Source of the DNA: Barthelona sp. PCE
Taxonomy: Eukaryota; Metamonada: BaSk clade
DNA length: 64,000 nucleotides
Direction: 5' to 3'
Assembly: GCA_040285745.1 (NCBI GenBank)
Contig: JAUFOR010000002.1
Location: forward strand, 1,984,001-2,048,000
Both the position numbers and the translations under genes were made by a program. The notes under the pieces were generated by a model. It was given only the letters and a program-made list of their open reading frames with translations, ran no database searches and was not told the origin of the DNA. This document shows, piece by piece, positions 28,301-37,583 of the stretch (its first letter is position 1; each line of letters starts with the position of its first letter).

Positions 28301-31300
28301 GACCGTGTGAAGTCTGTTATTGATGGTGCTGAAACCCGTATTGTTCAGCCATTTGTTAGATTCAATGATCTACTTCAGCGTAACGAGTCCCATATCACTG
28401 ATCGTGTACTTGAGGCTGTTAAGATGGCCTGGGAAATGTGCAAAATGCACGTTTCTTTCAAAGACCTCGCTTATGGTCTTATTGTGCACTATCACGTGCT
28501 TTGGTCGAGTATTTTTGAGAACCCCCGCAACTACTCCAACCCCAACACTAAGAAGATTAAGCGTTCTGTCCGTGATCTCACACGTGATCAGCGTCTTTCT
28601 ACCCTTCGTATTATTGAGGAACTGACCAAGTGTAACGTCTCTTTCGATGAGGTTCACGATGTCGTGGTTTTCATCATGATTACAGTCACACAAACAGTTT
28701 GTGATATGCACGAACCTGTCACCGATGTGTGTACCAGCATCATTACTAATTTAATACCATCGATTGCAGCTGAGAACTTAGTTGAAACCATCGACTTCTT
28801 CCACTTCTTCTTCGATACTGTTGCTGCTATAATGGAAAGTTACACCAAGGCTAAAACCCATGTGGGTGATAATGCTTTGGGTCAAGTTTTCCTGGAGAAG
28901 CTGCGTGCTTCAGAGGCTTCATACGTGAACCGAGTACGTGTATCCATTATTTTAATGCTTGCTTCAGCCACATGCCGCCTTTCACTTGCAGATAACACAG
29001 AAACCGTGCTAGGTTCTCTTGCCCAGCTGTTGGACGCTCTCAGATTACCCTCAGAGTCCGTCCAGAAGAGTATCGCAAAATCTCTGCAGTCCATTCTCAA
29101 GACCTTGAAGGCAAAAGAGCTCGCTGAAAGCCATATCTTACAGCCACTTAAGCTCCTAATCAAGTCCGATGAGGACCTTCACATCCGCCGTGGTGCTTGT
29201 TACGGTTATGCTGGTGTACTTCGTGCTTTCGGTGTTCGTTCAATTAAGGAATACGCTTTTATCGATTTCTTCAATGAATTATCCCTTGAAAAGTCCCCCA
29301 ACATGCGTGAAAGCGCTATTATGTTGGTTGGTGCTCTTTCTTTCCTTTTCAACAGAGTTTTTGAGCCCTACTTCCTCCAAGTGTTTTCGACAGTCATGCA
29401 ACTCCACTCCGACAGAAACCCCAGCGTACGTGTCGTCGCCGACGGCGTCCTCAAGGTTGTTATGGTTAAACTGTCAAAGAATGGTGTTGACCAGGTCCTT
29501 CCTGATGTCCTTGACCAGCTTTCTAGCGTTAAGTGGCGTCTTAGAACCGGAAGCGCACGCATGCTCGCTGTTTTGAGCTACTGTGCACCCAATATTATTG
29601 CTAAGTATCTTCCTTCAATCGTAAGGTCATTGTGTGATCTGGCTGTGGATACGCACGATGAAGTAGCAAAGGCCGCTAAGGAGGCACTCAGTGTTGTCGG
29701 TAGCGTTGTTCAGAGCGCCGAAATCGTCCGTCACATTGAAATTGTCGTTAACGCGCTTTCTAAGCCAGCTGTCTTTATTCCTAAGGCTCTTGATGTTCTG
29801 GCTAATACAAGATTCACAACATCACTGGATGCTGCTTCAGTATCTTTGCTCATGCCTATCGTGAAGCGTGGTATCGAGTTCAAACGCTCAGACGTCAAGA
29901 ACAATGCTGTTCGTCTCATTTCAGTTATTGGTGTTTTGTGCGAACGTGATGATATTCTAATTTACAGTGATGATCTGTTCAAGGCTCTCATGAATAACAT
30001 CGTTGATGCTATTCCACGTGTTCGTGAAATCACAGCACTCGCTGTTGGATCACTCACCAAGACTCTTGGTTTCGAACACATCAACCCTCTTCGACAATGG
30101 TGCGAGACTACCATGATCAACGCCGATGCCTCCCTTGAGAGAAGCGGTGCTGCCCAAGGTCTTGCTAACATTCTTGCTGCTCTGGGTATTAATACGCTCC
30201 GTGCGTATTCAAAGCGTGCATACGAAATGGCTACTGATATGCGTTATCCTATGGAAACAAGAGACGGTTACCTGTACTTCTGGTACCATCTCTCCTCTGC
30301 TTTCCGTGAGCGCTTCAGTGAGTTTGTACCTCAAGGTCTTGAGGTTATGATGATTGCATTTTCTATGCCTGAGCCTAACCTCCACCGTATTGCCATCAGT
30401 ATTGGTGAATCCCTTATCAAGCGTTTCGGTTGCAGTACTCCTATTCCTTTCGCCGAGGTACTCATCCAGGGTATGACATCCGAGAAGGTTGCTATTCGTT
30501 CCAGTACTATTCTTGTTATGGCCAAGTTCTTGCGTCAATTGATGGACTTCAAGATGGCCAAAAAGATTCAAGATTGGAAGGAACAGTCCAATGATGAGGA
30601 TACAATCACCAAGAAGATGGGTGAGCTCAACAAGCTGAAGGCAGGTTCCACTGAGGATGTGATCTACGAACAAGCTCTTGGTCCTCTTTGGGTTGACGTT
30701 GTTGCTTATATGTTCTATCTTCGTAGTGATATCGCTGATAACGTCAAGCAGGGCGCCATGTCTGCATGGGGCAACCTCATTCAGAACAAGGGCCCTACAT
30801 TACGTAAGTATGCATCATCTATTGTCAAACGCATCGCCTCTGTTCTCCGTCAGTCAGTTGAGTTCCATCTTGCCAGATTTGACTATAAGGGCATGAATGT
30901 CGACCGCCTTGTCAGCGATATTGACGCAGTTATGCCAGATCTTGTAATGACTACACGCTCAGCAATCAGCGATCTGTGTAGTATCCTCAAGATGCAGGCC
31001 GTTGATCATGTCATCAAGTCTGTCGCCGAGTATTGCAAGTCAGACGCTATCGAGGATAAACTCACTGGTCTCTTCCTCATTCAGGGTATTTGCTATGGAT
31101 CTGTAGGTGCACTTGGTGCAAAATCATTCGAGCTGGCTTCTCATGTTAAAAACTTTATCATGATGGACGATTACGTTCTTCGCTTGCACGTCTGTCAGAC
31201 TTACGCTGCCATTACACATGGTTTCGGTCCAAAGTGCCTGGATAGCACTCTGAACGTTATTCTTGGAGGTATGAGTACTGATCAGGAGACATCCACAAAG

Positions 31301-33160
31301 GTATTAACTATTTTATCCAAATTTATGCCTCAAATGGCAAAGTCTCTTGTACCTGTTTTCCTTACCAACCTCGATCTGGTTGCTGTGCGCACAATTGCGC
31401 TCTTTGCATCCATTTCCCCAGTTGCTATATCTGTTCATATCCAAAAGATTTTGAACACTGCAATCGAAACATTACAAGAATCAGAGCAGCAAGCAGAGAT
31501 GCTCACTGCTATTGGTGTCATCCTTGAGCGTCTTGATGATTCTGAGTCCATTCTGCTCGGTCTCAAGAAGAACCTGGAAGCACCTGTTGCTGAGAAGCGT
31601 AACTGTACATTGCAGCTCATGTCTGTCTGGTTACATGGCGGTGTCTCAATCGATGTTAATTCTCTTCTGAGCCTCTGGTTCCAGCTGTTGGATATGCTCA
31701 CAACCCCTGAGCCCAATACTCATGCGTTAATTGCAAGTGTTTTCGAACCCCTCCTCAAGATTACGAACAAACAGTTGGTCAAGGAGATCTCAAGTCACTT
31801 GCAGGACATGTACACAAAGTTGGTCTTGGAACACAGCATCAACGTAAACACTACAGATGTTATTCTTCCTGGTTTCGCCAACGCATCAGTCTTTGAACCT
31901 CTTCTTAAGAGAGCCCTAAATTTTGCTGGAGATTCTTCGGCTACAATGATTCAGATGAGTCTCACTCTTATCAGAGCTATTGTTCGGCTTGTTCCTGCTG
32001 ATGTTTTAAGTGATCAACTTAAGCTTATTATCGGTTGTGTTGTTCGTGAACTCATGAAGAAGCAGCTTTCCGCCAGTGAGAGCAGATATCTTGCCATGAT
32101 GGCCCTCAAGACCATCATGAATAAGTACGTATTTGTCTCTACCACTGTACAAAAACGCTACTCAATGGTTGTCACACAGTTCGCTCAACCTCTTTCTTTG
32201 GTTCTTCCTTTCAATGTTACTGATAACGCAGAGCGCGTGCGTAACCTTGCAGTTGAGATCTTTGGTGATCTTAGCCAGTTCTTCGTTGCCACCGCTCCCA
32301 TTTTCACAATGCTGCTCAGGGTTCTACCAACTTGCCCCAATGATTCATCACTTGTTTCATTTGCTCAGATGGTCCGCTTAGGTCTTCTCAAGTCCCGTAC
32401 CGTTATGTTGCCGACCTTAAAGACTGTCATCAATATTATTCATGAAGGTGAGTTTGATGATAATGAACTTGTTTGCTATAATTTCGTACGTATCTGGCAA
32501 GGTGTTATTAAGCATCTTCCTGAGAATATGATTGATGAGATCCAGTCTTTCTACAGTGAAATGGTACACAACGACACACAGGCTCAACGTATTGCATTTA
32601 TATTCTTTGCCTCTTTACTATACTCTGGTAAAGGTAATGCATATGTTTCCACTGTTGTTCAGAGTTGTTTCCCATTGCTCCGTGACAAGACCGCGCGTGT
32701 ATCTCTTCGTGTTGTCGCACTCCGCACTTACATTGCATGTATTTACGCATCAGATAACGTTACACTCATCTCAATCCTTGAAGGATCGTATGATTTCGTC
32801 GAAGATATGACTACTGATTTGAAAATTGATCTTCTTGAAGGTCTTTGTGAAATATTCACTGAAGAATTCATTGAAGAACGACTCATGTGTGATGAAGCTC
32901 ACGTTATCGCTATGCTACGTGTTGTGTTACGTATTGCCAGTACTCCAAGGAATATTGCCAAGGCAGCCATTGGCTTCTTGGTTGGTAAATGTGTGCGCTA
33001 TAATGAAGAGAAGGAAGCATATCTTAACCATTTATTATCACTAAATTTGATGCCACAAGGTGAAGCTTCAAAGCTTTCTGCCTATGTGAATCGCTACCTT
33101 AGTCGTGAGGCATTTTCCGATCCCTTCACTAATGAGCATTGTTGGCTCTCTCATAAGTAA
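25355..33160 (+). CDS. GCN1: GCN1-like HEAT-repeat translational regulator
   Basis: The 2,601-residue protein is built almost entirely of HEAT repeats and has the length of GCN1 (2,670 in yeast). The most diagnostic part is the EF3-like central region, including RRGACYGYAGVLRAFG near 1290 and ERSGAAQGLANILAALG near 1593, a GCN1 hallmark, followed by the repeats that bind the RWD domain of GCN2. GCN1 sits on collided ribosomes and activates the eIF2alpha kinase GCN2 on amino-acid stress. Codons in the middle and 3' part favour C-ending synonyms, suggesting good expression. The start is the first ATG after the TTTCA tract; the codons before it have no ATG. Confidence 0.9.
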   Translation: MQASLHQLTEQLSCRDLIGVYEELRSSFSENETISNSDLGIIVKAIPTHSATHWENVDFSSMMEKFVRDLVAQYPISSVGLVRLALKTVKTALVDYYLQCFPVVLSSEPVRNLLNTNTKAAVSFCNFMVMLTTKALKAHPLDRVYTFAHAITAPMLKVFTKGGLFSKLDNASAILVFRHLFDQEQVKNFFCNKVMLTSNPLSKVLTPIVKDFLLEQEDHEPFIAQWNRCARRSPKVAIAFAEMFFDCNITLPPDLLMNLIDRDFKTSSPSITPKFLCIVCSAHIEALYTVMEHLRSGKTEIVTIIVSALLKLVNIIDHDIIDIDRVFSILVECLNNKRLQIPNVLSQLSSVMAYLIEFVNIRRYDLSIVSDLVKTPSSRSAIMPLFSNPFAQYDVTEEMRELFRDIDTSSELAIFRSISTISNLHIDDTIHKLFDHPPRIFFTPQEKNIRDAYNCYLSIGLRCADIGLEPSQRFMNLFATALQRRKAFSSRLFERALFGNRTLVYFMMSQLLTLPNNKMLADSLVKVALRGSVLDDRELTYIVLYGLKCGVESDDISALWSKINDVVPFFLSATPKALNAFSSNDIPSRVLLPFMRQFNEIINPLVVALEDLSEYDKQLFKHDLNTVLDRNLCAAISAVDTELVELKEFVAKIKPQHQVNDDQWLLQEKNSRRLEVLEAAQHERDWLTNDDELESYDEARRVEADRKLVIDTSVTRLAFVLDTVVNMVSDISIAGGLEFSDMVTRLYSLHFLPAIVESTKAFLLALLAHCNVQGEAIVDVCWSVAGLERKNGYLSDYFDDRELVADAVDALVSICSPELVSLSFFILNLFVDENLTSTDEFDRIISWIFQGMMNGSTLMIPYFYKLVERAIDRCLPQQVQVLIQLSSEVTPQFDAVTKWRDVYTAETITNSDYFVEFVLCTLQVFPGIIEDVDVCVDVLILAADTRNTVLAPIADAVFASKCETLLNKNIIVPVAPIDSSMHDRVKSVIDGAETRIVQPFVRFNDLLQRNESHITDRVLEAVKMAWEMCKMHVSFKDLAYGLIVHYHVLWSSIFENPRNYSNPNTKKIKRSVRDLTRDQRLSTLRIIEELTKCNVSFDEVHDVVVFIMITVTQTVCDMHEPVTDVCTSIITNLIPSIAAENLVETIDFFHFFFDTVAAIMESYTKAKTHVGDNALGQVFLEKLRASEASYVNRVRVSIILMLASATCRLSLADNTETVLGSLAQLLDALRLPSESVQKSIAKSLQSILKTLKAKELAESHILQPLKLLIKSDEDLHIRRGACYGYAGVLRAFGVRSIKEYAFIDFFNELSLEKSPNMRESAIMLVGALSFLFNRVFEPYFLQVFSTVMQLHSDRNPSVRVVADGVLKVVMVKLSKNGVDQVLPDVLDQLSSVKWRLRTGSARMLAVLSYCAPNIIAKYLPSIVRSLCDLAVDTHDEVAKAAKEALSVVGSVVQSAEIVRHIEIVVNALSKPAVFIPKALDVLANTRFTTSLDAASVSLLMPIVKRGIEFKRSDVKNNAVRLISVIGVLCERDDILIYSDDLFKALMNNIVDAIPRVREITALAVGSLTKTLGFEHINPLRQWCETTMINADASLERSGAAQGLANILAALGINTLRAYSKRAYEMATDMRYPMETRDGYLYFWYHLSSAFRERFSEFVPQGLEVMMIAFSMPEPNLHRIAISIGESLIKRFGCSTPIPFAEVLIQGMTSEKVAIRSSTILVMAKFLRQLMDFKMAKKIQDWKEQSNDEDTITKKMGELNKLKAGSTEDVIYEQALGPLWVDVVAYMFYLRSDIADNVKQGAMSAWGNLIQNKGPTLRKYASSIVKRIASVLRQSVEFHLARFDYKGMNVDRLVSDIDAVMPDLVMTTRSAISDLCSILKMQAVDHVIKSVAEYCKSDAIEDKLTGLFLIQGICYGSVGALGAKSFELASHVKNFIMMDDYVLRLHVCQTYAAITHGFGPKCLDSTLNVILGGMSTDQETSTKVLTILSKFMPQMAKSLVPVFLTNLDLVAVRTIALFASISPVAISVHIQKILNTAIETLQESEQQAEMLTAIGVILERLDDSESILLGLKKNLEAPVAEKRNCTLQLMSVWLHGGVSIDVNSLLSLWFQLLDMLTTPEPNTHALIASVFEPLLKITNKQLVKEISSHLQDMYTKLVLEHSINVNTTDVILPGFANASVFEPLLKRALNFAGDSSATMIQMSLTLIRAIVRLVPADVLSDQLKLIIGCVVRELMKKQLSASESRYLAMMALKTIMNKYVFVSTTVQKRYSMVVTQFAQPLSLVLPFNVTDNAERVRNLAVEIFGDLSQFFVATAPIFTMLLRVLPTCPNDSSLVSFAQMVRLGLLKSRTVMLPTLKTVINIIHEGEFDDNELVCYNFVRIWQGVIKHLPENMIDEIQSFYSEMVHNDTQAQRIAFIFFASLLYSGKGNAYVSTVVQSCFPLLRDKTARVSLRVVALRTYIACIYASDNVTLISILEGSYDFVEDMTTDLKIDLLEGLCEIFTEEFIEERLMCDEAHVIAMLRVVLRIASTPRNIAKAAIGFLVGKCVRYNEEKEAYLNHLLSLNLMPQGEASKLSAYVNRYLSREAFSDPFTNEHCWLSHK

Positions 33161-33185
33161 ATTATTTTTATTTCACATACCATTA

Positions 33186-34571
33186 CTATGATCTGACAAT
33201 ATCCTCCAGATTAACTTCATCAAAATTCTCATCTTCACTTCCTGTCAGAGTTTGATTAGCCTCTGATTCCTTTAACTCCTCATACATATGTTCCAGATAG
33301 TGCACTGCTGTACTAAACACAGTTACATAATATCCGCTTCGTCCTTTACGCTCTCTAGGGTTGAGCAGTAGATAGACCATCTCGATGAGCGTGAAGCAAT
33401 ACGAAAGCTGACTTCTTACCAACACATAACTGTGAATGGGCAGATAAGTATCACCAGTGAGCAGAAATGAAGGATCTTTTGCCGAAATTTCCTGTTGTAC
33501 AAGCCTAGCGCTCTTGATTAGGAGATTGGCGACGATGTGGGGAGGGGATCGCACAGGATCAATGCCTGCAACCAGCCTTATCGGACCACTGAAATTTGCC
33601 TCAGTGATGCACTCTGGTGGAACACCGAAATAAGCAGAGTGCTCGTGTAAAAGCTTTGACTGAACATATCTCAACTTCTCCTCCTGATCAATAAACTCCT
33701 GACTGAGATGTGTGAACATAGCCGGATATATGTCTACAAGGACAAATGATAACACTGTTACCTCCACGATCTTACGAAGACCGACCTCGTCTAGGTCAAA
33801 AGACATATCTAGCAGAGTATATCCGTGATTCTCAACTATATAGTCTACAAACCAGTTCGTGAATTGCCTCACCTTTTTTGCTACTTTCCGTGCCCGTTTA
33901 GAAGTGTTGATTTCGGGCAACTGTTCCATGAACGATACCAGGGTGGCTGCTTCCGGTGAGTTTGGTTTTAACATGAGCTCACGAACCTCCATAACTACTC
34001 GTTCTGTCTCGCTTTTTCCTGTTAATTGTGCCAATTTTGATGTGGTCTCCGAGTCACGTAGCGGTGCTTCGGTCGATATATCGATGTTTAAACTCGGATC
34101 AGCCATACTTACAATACTGAAATGGGATTTTGACTGTGAAAACCCAATTGTGTCAAGCGAAGGAATTGAGGGGGTCATCGGTGTCGGGAGACCAGCCTTC
34201 ATATCTACGGATGCAAGGCGCTCCTCTTCATGTTCGTTCTGCTCTTGTAACCGTTGATTAAGTCGTTGTGAAATTTCCAAAACTATTTGGGGGGCAACGG
34301 GTGACATGTAATGGAAATCGTGGTCAGTTGTATACGATATCACAAAATTTTCTGTATCTTGCAACTTTAATCCACTAATCTCTGAATAAGGAAATCTTTT
34401 GGTTACTATAATATCTTTTTTAACGTTCTCAATGTGTGAGTTCGTTAGGCGGAGTGTCCTTGGCTGAATTCTACCACGATGATTCTTCTTCCGTACTGCA
34501 AAAGAGAGTTCAGGGAAGTTGAAAGACTCCTGATTTGATTCTAATGTTACAATACCAGGGACTTCAGTCAT
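33186..34571 (-). CDS. VPS9-domain Rab5-type GEF
   Basis: The 461-residue protein has an N-terminal PH- or TH1-like beta domain (about 15-95: RTLRLTNSHIENVKKDIIVTK, ISGLKLQDTENFVISY). A disordered Ser/Thr-rich linker with PTPMTPSIPS follows. The C-terminal VPS9 module (about 290-445) has the pattern DTYLPIHSYVLVRSQL near 377 and GYYVTVFSTAVHYLEHM near 420. In the family the conserved Asp and Tyr contact Rab5 and catalyse GDP release on early endosomes. It resembles Rabex/RIN-type GEFs, with no zinc finger or Ras-association domain. The start at MTEVPG was chosen since the upstream frame is an extended low-complexity segment. Stops of GCN1 and this gene are 25 bases apart. Confidence 0.75.
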   Translation of the reverse strand: MTEVPGIVTLESNQESFNFPELSFAVRKKNHRGRIQPRTLRLTNSHIENVKKDIIVTKRFPYSEISGLKLQDTENFVISYTTDHDFHYMSPVAPQIVLEISQRLNQRLQEQNEHEEERLASVDMKAGLPTPMTPSIPSLDTIGFSQSKSHFSIVSMADPSLNIDISTEAPLRDSETTSKLAQLTGKSETERVVMEVRELMLKPNSPEAATLVSFMEQLPEINTSKRARKVAKKVRQFTNWFVDYIVENHGYTLLDMSFDLDEVGLRKIVEVTVLSFVLVDIYPAMFTHLSQEFIDQEEKLRYVQSKLLHEHSAYFGVPPECITEANFSGPIRLVAGIDPVRSPPHIVANLLIKSARLVQQEISAKDPSFLLTGDTYLPIHSYVLVRSQLSYCFTLIEMVYLLLNPRERKGRSGYYVTVFSTAVHYLEHMYEELKESEANQTLTGSEDENFDEVNLEDIVRS

Positions 34572-34981
34572 GATGATGCAAAGAGGCAGCCATGATCGAT
34601 ACTTAAAAAAATGGGAAGAAAGAGATGAGAAAAACAAAAACATTTTTAATGCCTGTTGTAATATTAATTTATCTACTATACTTATGAGAAAACATTGCAA
34701 AATAAAAGGTTTAGCATTTATTCAAAGAGCTAAAATGAAAACTACGACTGCCGGATTTAAAAAAAAGTGAAAGTTTCTTATCCCATTGCTAATCTTTTAA
34801 AGCAATGAAATGCAGTATTTTCCTTATTTAAAATACAACTAAACACTTAAAAGTCACAAAAAGAACTAAGAACAAGCTCAGATGGCTGAAAACCTGATTT
34901 TCCTATTATCTACCTTTTAGCTCATCTGGAATTTAAGAGTACTTTTTCAAGGGAACTTATATTTTTGTGCTTAAAAATTAA
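34572..34981. other. Divergent gap before the second beta-rich orphan
   Basis: A 410-base AT-rich region holds the promoters of the VPS9 gene and the orphan. No gene, RNA or repeat was recognised; open frames here are short and Lys/Asn-rich, as expected by chance in AT-rich DNA. Confidence 0.35.
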
Positions 34982-36898
34982 ATGCCAAGAATACAACAGC
35001 ATATTTTTTGTGATATTGGTGTCATCAACACTAATTCCTCACGTAGTATCTTTGAGCCAAAGGGGTTTACGCCCAAACCGTCTGAATCAACTTTTATGAT
35101 TGTTCAAAACACAAAGGACACCATAATTTGTCCATGCATAAGTTCACAATTACATCAGTGCAGTAGGCGGAATATTTTTTATAAAAACAGCAATGATATT
35201 CGTAGAAACGAAGGCATAACGTTTTATGAAATGAGTGATGGAGAATTTAACAAGATGCATTCTATCAAATTTGATTTTGACATCAGGATAGGTGCTTTTT
35301 TGGTACTCAGCGAACGTTTTATGATTGCGTATTTTCCGGGTGTTTCATATACAGTGGACATGTATACCAAGGAGATTCAGGAAATAGATTATGTTTCAGC
35401 TTTTAGGCTAATGGAAACAGTTTTTTTTCAGGACATTGAGAATAATTTTTTAACTCCAATTATTGTTGGTGATAAATTGAAACTGGTCAAATTCACCTTA
35501 CCCCCATTAACAAACGTTAAAGTTATTGAAATTATTAATACCAAACACCCTTCCTTTTTTTTCTTAGATAGAAATTTTTTGTTTCATGTATCCATTGTTG
35601 GAGAATTTGTACAGATCACTGAACAACCCAAAATCGCTGATTGTTTTATTCGGGATGGTGCTAAAAAGTGTTTTTTTTCAAACGGTATCTACTACTTTCA
35701 TGTATCATTTATTGACGACACATTCATTGGGTATGATGTGTCGGGTGACAAATCTGTCCGCTCTTTTGATGTGTCAGGAGCACAATATAACAATCTTATA
35801 CACGTTGATGAAGTCATTTACGGGTTAGTTGATGATTTAATGATTCCTCTCAGTGTTGAATGCAATATTTCTGGGTTTGGGTTGCTCCCTGACATCCACT
35901 GCTCTCTTTTTGTGCGGGATGGCATTAATTTTCCCATTATAGCAACGCATAACCATATGATGAGCATCGACATATTCAGTGATGAACCCAATGTTTCCAT
36001 ATATGGGGCTGTTGAGGAAGGAACTAAGACGTTTTTTAACCTTGAAGTCTACGTTGACAAGGGAGAAATCACGAAAAACCAGTTGTATATGGACAGAGAT
36101 GAAGTTTTTGTTTACGATGGAGATGATCTGCTTTACTCTGATCATATGGTACTGGACAAATATGATAGTTTATGGTACATATCAGGAGCAATGATTTTCT
36201 TGGGTAGCAGTTTCAATGCCTCGATTTTCATCAATTCCGTTGAATACTCCGCACCGGCTGGTAATGACTGGCTTGTGTGCACGGCTTCGGGCAATACAAT
36301 GTGGCTAACTGGATCAACCTTCACAGGTATTGTCGTATTTGATAGTTTCGGGAAGGTTACACAATTTAGCACAGTTGAAAATGGTGAAGATTCTTATGTT
36401 TTTGTGTTGCCTAATTTTTATAATCCTTTACTGGCACTGTCTTTCAACGATACGGTATCTTGTGTAAGATATAATCCCGATACCAGAACTTTCTGCAGTT
36501 TTACTGTCGAAGAAGCAGGTAATAGTTGTATGAAAAGGAACTGTAACTTTGTGGATGAGGACGTAGTTCTTCTTGAAAATAGAATGTACCGTATAACCAA
36601 TGACACAGCCGAACGAATTGATTTAGAGCTTCCCTGGAACTGTCGTTCATCTATTCAATATAACTTTCAGGTTTTTAAACAAACACTTTATCGGCTTCAT
36701 TTACATTTAGACGGTTATGACCTGGTCTTTGACACACTGAAATTCAAAGATAACTATACAAGTTACGATTGCGAAACGAAGAAGTGCAATATTTTGGAAG
36801 CGATAAAGAATAATGGAAGTTTCTTTCCAATATCAGAGGTAAGGAAGCGTTTTTTACAAGAGCTTGTACAATATAATCATAATAATCATCCTGTGTAA
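34982..36898 (+). CDS. Orphan beta-rich protein, 638 residues
   Basis: No family is recognised. The sequence alternates hydrophobic strands and Asp/Asn/Gly turns (FLVLSERFMIAYFPG, MIFLGSSFNASIFIN, VVLLENRMYRITN) throughout, consistent with one or two divergent beta-propellers. No signal peptide or membrane helix is seen. Size, Phe-rich composition and the beginning (MPRIQQ) recall the orphan at 13142-15076 (MPRQQG), suggesting a lineage-specific family with low identity. Its stop lies 48 bases from that of the convergent 188-residue gene. DNA is AT-rich compared with the housekeeping genes on either side. Confidence 0.75.
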   Translation: MPRIQQHIFCDIGVINTNSSRSIFEPKGFTPKPSESTFMIVQNTKDTIICPCISSQLHQCSRRNIFYKNSNDIRRNEGITFYEMSDGEFNKMHSIKFDFDIRIGAFLVLSERFMIAYFPGVSYTVDMYTKEIQEIDYVSAFRLMETVFFQDIENNFLTPIIVGDKLKLVKFTLPPLTNVKVIEIINTKHPSFFFLDRNFLFHVSIVGEFVQITEQPKIADCFIRDGAKKCFFSNGIYYFHVSFIDDTFIGYDVSGDKSVRSFDVSGAQYNNLIHVDEVIYGLVDDLMIPLSVECNISGFGLLPDIHCSLFVRDGINFPIIATHNHMMSIDIFSDEPNVSIYGAVEEGTKTFFNLEVYVDKGEITKNQLYMDRDEVFVYDGDDLLYSDHMVLDKYDSLWYISGAMIFLGSSFNASIFINSVEYSAPAGNDWLVCTASGNTMWLTGSTFTGIVVFDSFGKVTQFSTVENGEDSYVFVLPNFYNPLLALSFNDTVSCVRYNPDTRTFCSFTVEEAGNSCMKRNCNFVDEDVVLLENRMYRITNDTAERIDLELPWNCRSSIQYNFQVFKQTLYRLHLHLDGYDLVFDTLKFKDNYTSYDCETKKCNILEAIKNNGSFFPISEVRKRFLQELVQYNHNNHPV

Positions 36899-36946
36899 TT
36901 AAATATTTTTATTACTAGAATCATTGTTCTGATACATCTACCTATG

Positions 36947-37513
36947 CTACTTTTGTTGTCGTATCTGATCGATACGTGCGATGAGGGGACGGAGACTAGG
37001 TGGGATAAATGATGAAACTTCATTGGTTGACAATAAACGATATATTCCATTCCAGATACTCCGTCCAACTTGGTCAACGTCATTCTTTAAGAACTGATAA
37101 GCTGCAGCGATGGAACCGTTGGTGTTATACACGGTGTTTGAAAGCACTGGTTCCATAACATTATCGAATAATGGGAGAGCTTCACTCGAAGGAATAAAAC
37201 TTTCTTTAGAACAATACTCGAACGCCCAAGAAATAAATCCACTCAACTCAAACTTGTCATTTTTCATTGTTTCAAAACTATTTTCAGCCCACAAATCAAA
37301 ATCTGAGGCAGTATGAATGCTTTCACATTTAACAAACGATATGATATCTTTCCTGGGCGCTTCTCCCATGACTTCCCAGCAGTTATCGTATGCAAAGATA
37401 AACATTTCTAAATCATCAACATCGTGAAAAACAATCCCACAAAAACGCTGAAACTGTTCAAACGTTAATAATTCGTGGTCTGACTCCTCCAACTCCCTGA
37501 TAAATCTGTCCAT
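36947..37513 (-). CDS. Hypothetical acidic helical protein, 188 residues
   Basis: The product is acidic and helical and not recognised by family. N-terminal ELLTFEQFQRFCGIVFHDVDDLEMFIFAYD has the rhythm of an EF-hand or DCN1-like helical bundle but no canonical Ca2+ loop. The middle (DLWAENSFETMKNDKFELSGFISWAFEYC) recalls the same pattern. A DCUN1 or EF-hand-like adaptor is possible; evidence is weak. Orientation is divergent from nothing visible: upstream lies the tail of SAC3 in the same direction (70 bases). Confidence 0.65.
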   Translation of the reverse strand: MDRFIRELEESDHELLTFEQFQRFCGIVFHDVDDLEMFIFAYDNCWEVMGEAPRKDIISFVKCESIHTASDFDLWAENSFETMKNDKFELSGFISWAFEYCSKESFIPSSEALPLFDNVMEPVLSNTVYNTNGSIAAAYQFLKNDVDQVGRSIWNGIYRLLSTNEVSSFIPPSLRPLIARIDQIRQQK

Positions 37514-37583
37514 AAGTGTGTGCTAAGTTAAAAACGTCCAATAATAATGATAAAAGAAAAACCAAGAAAAACTCTCATTTACA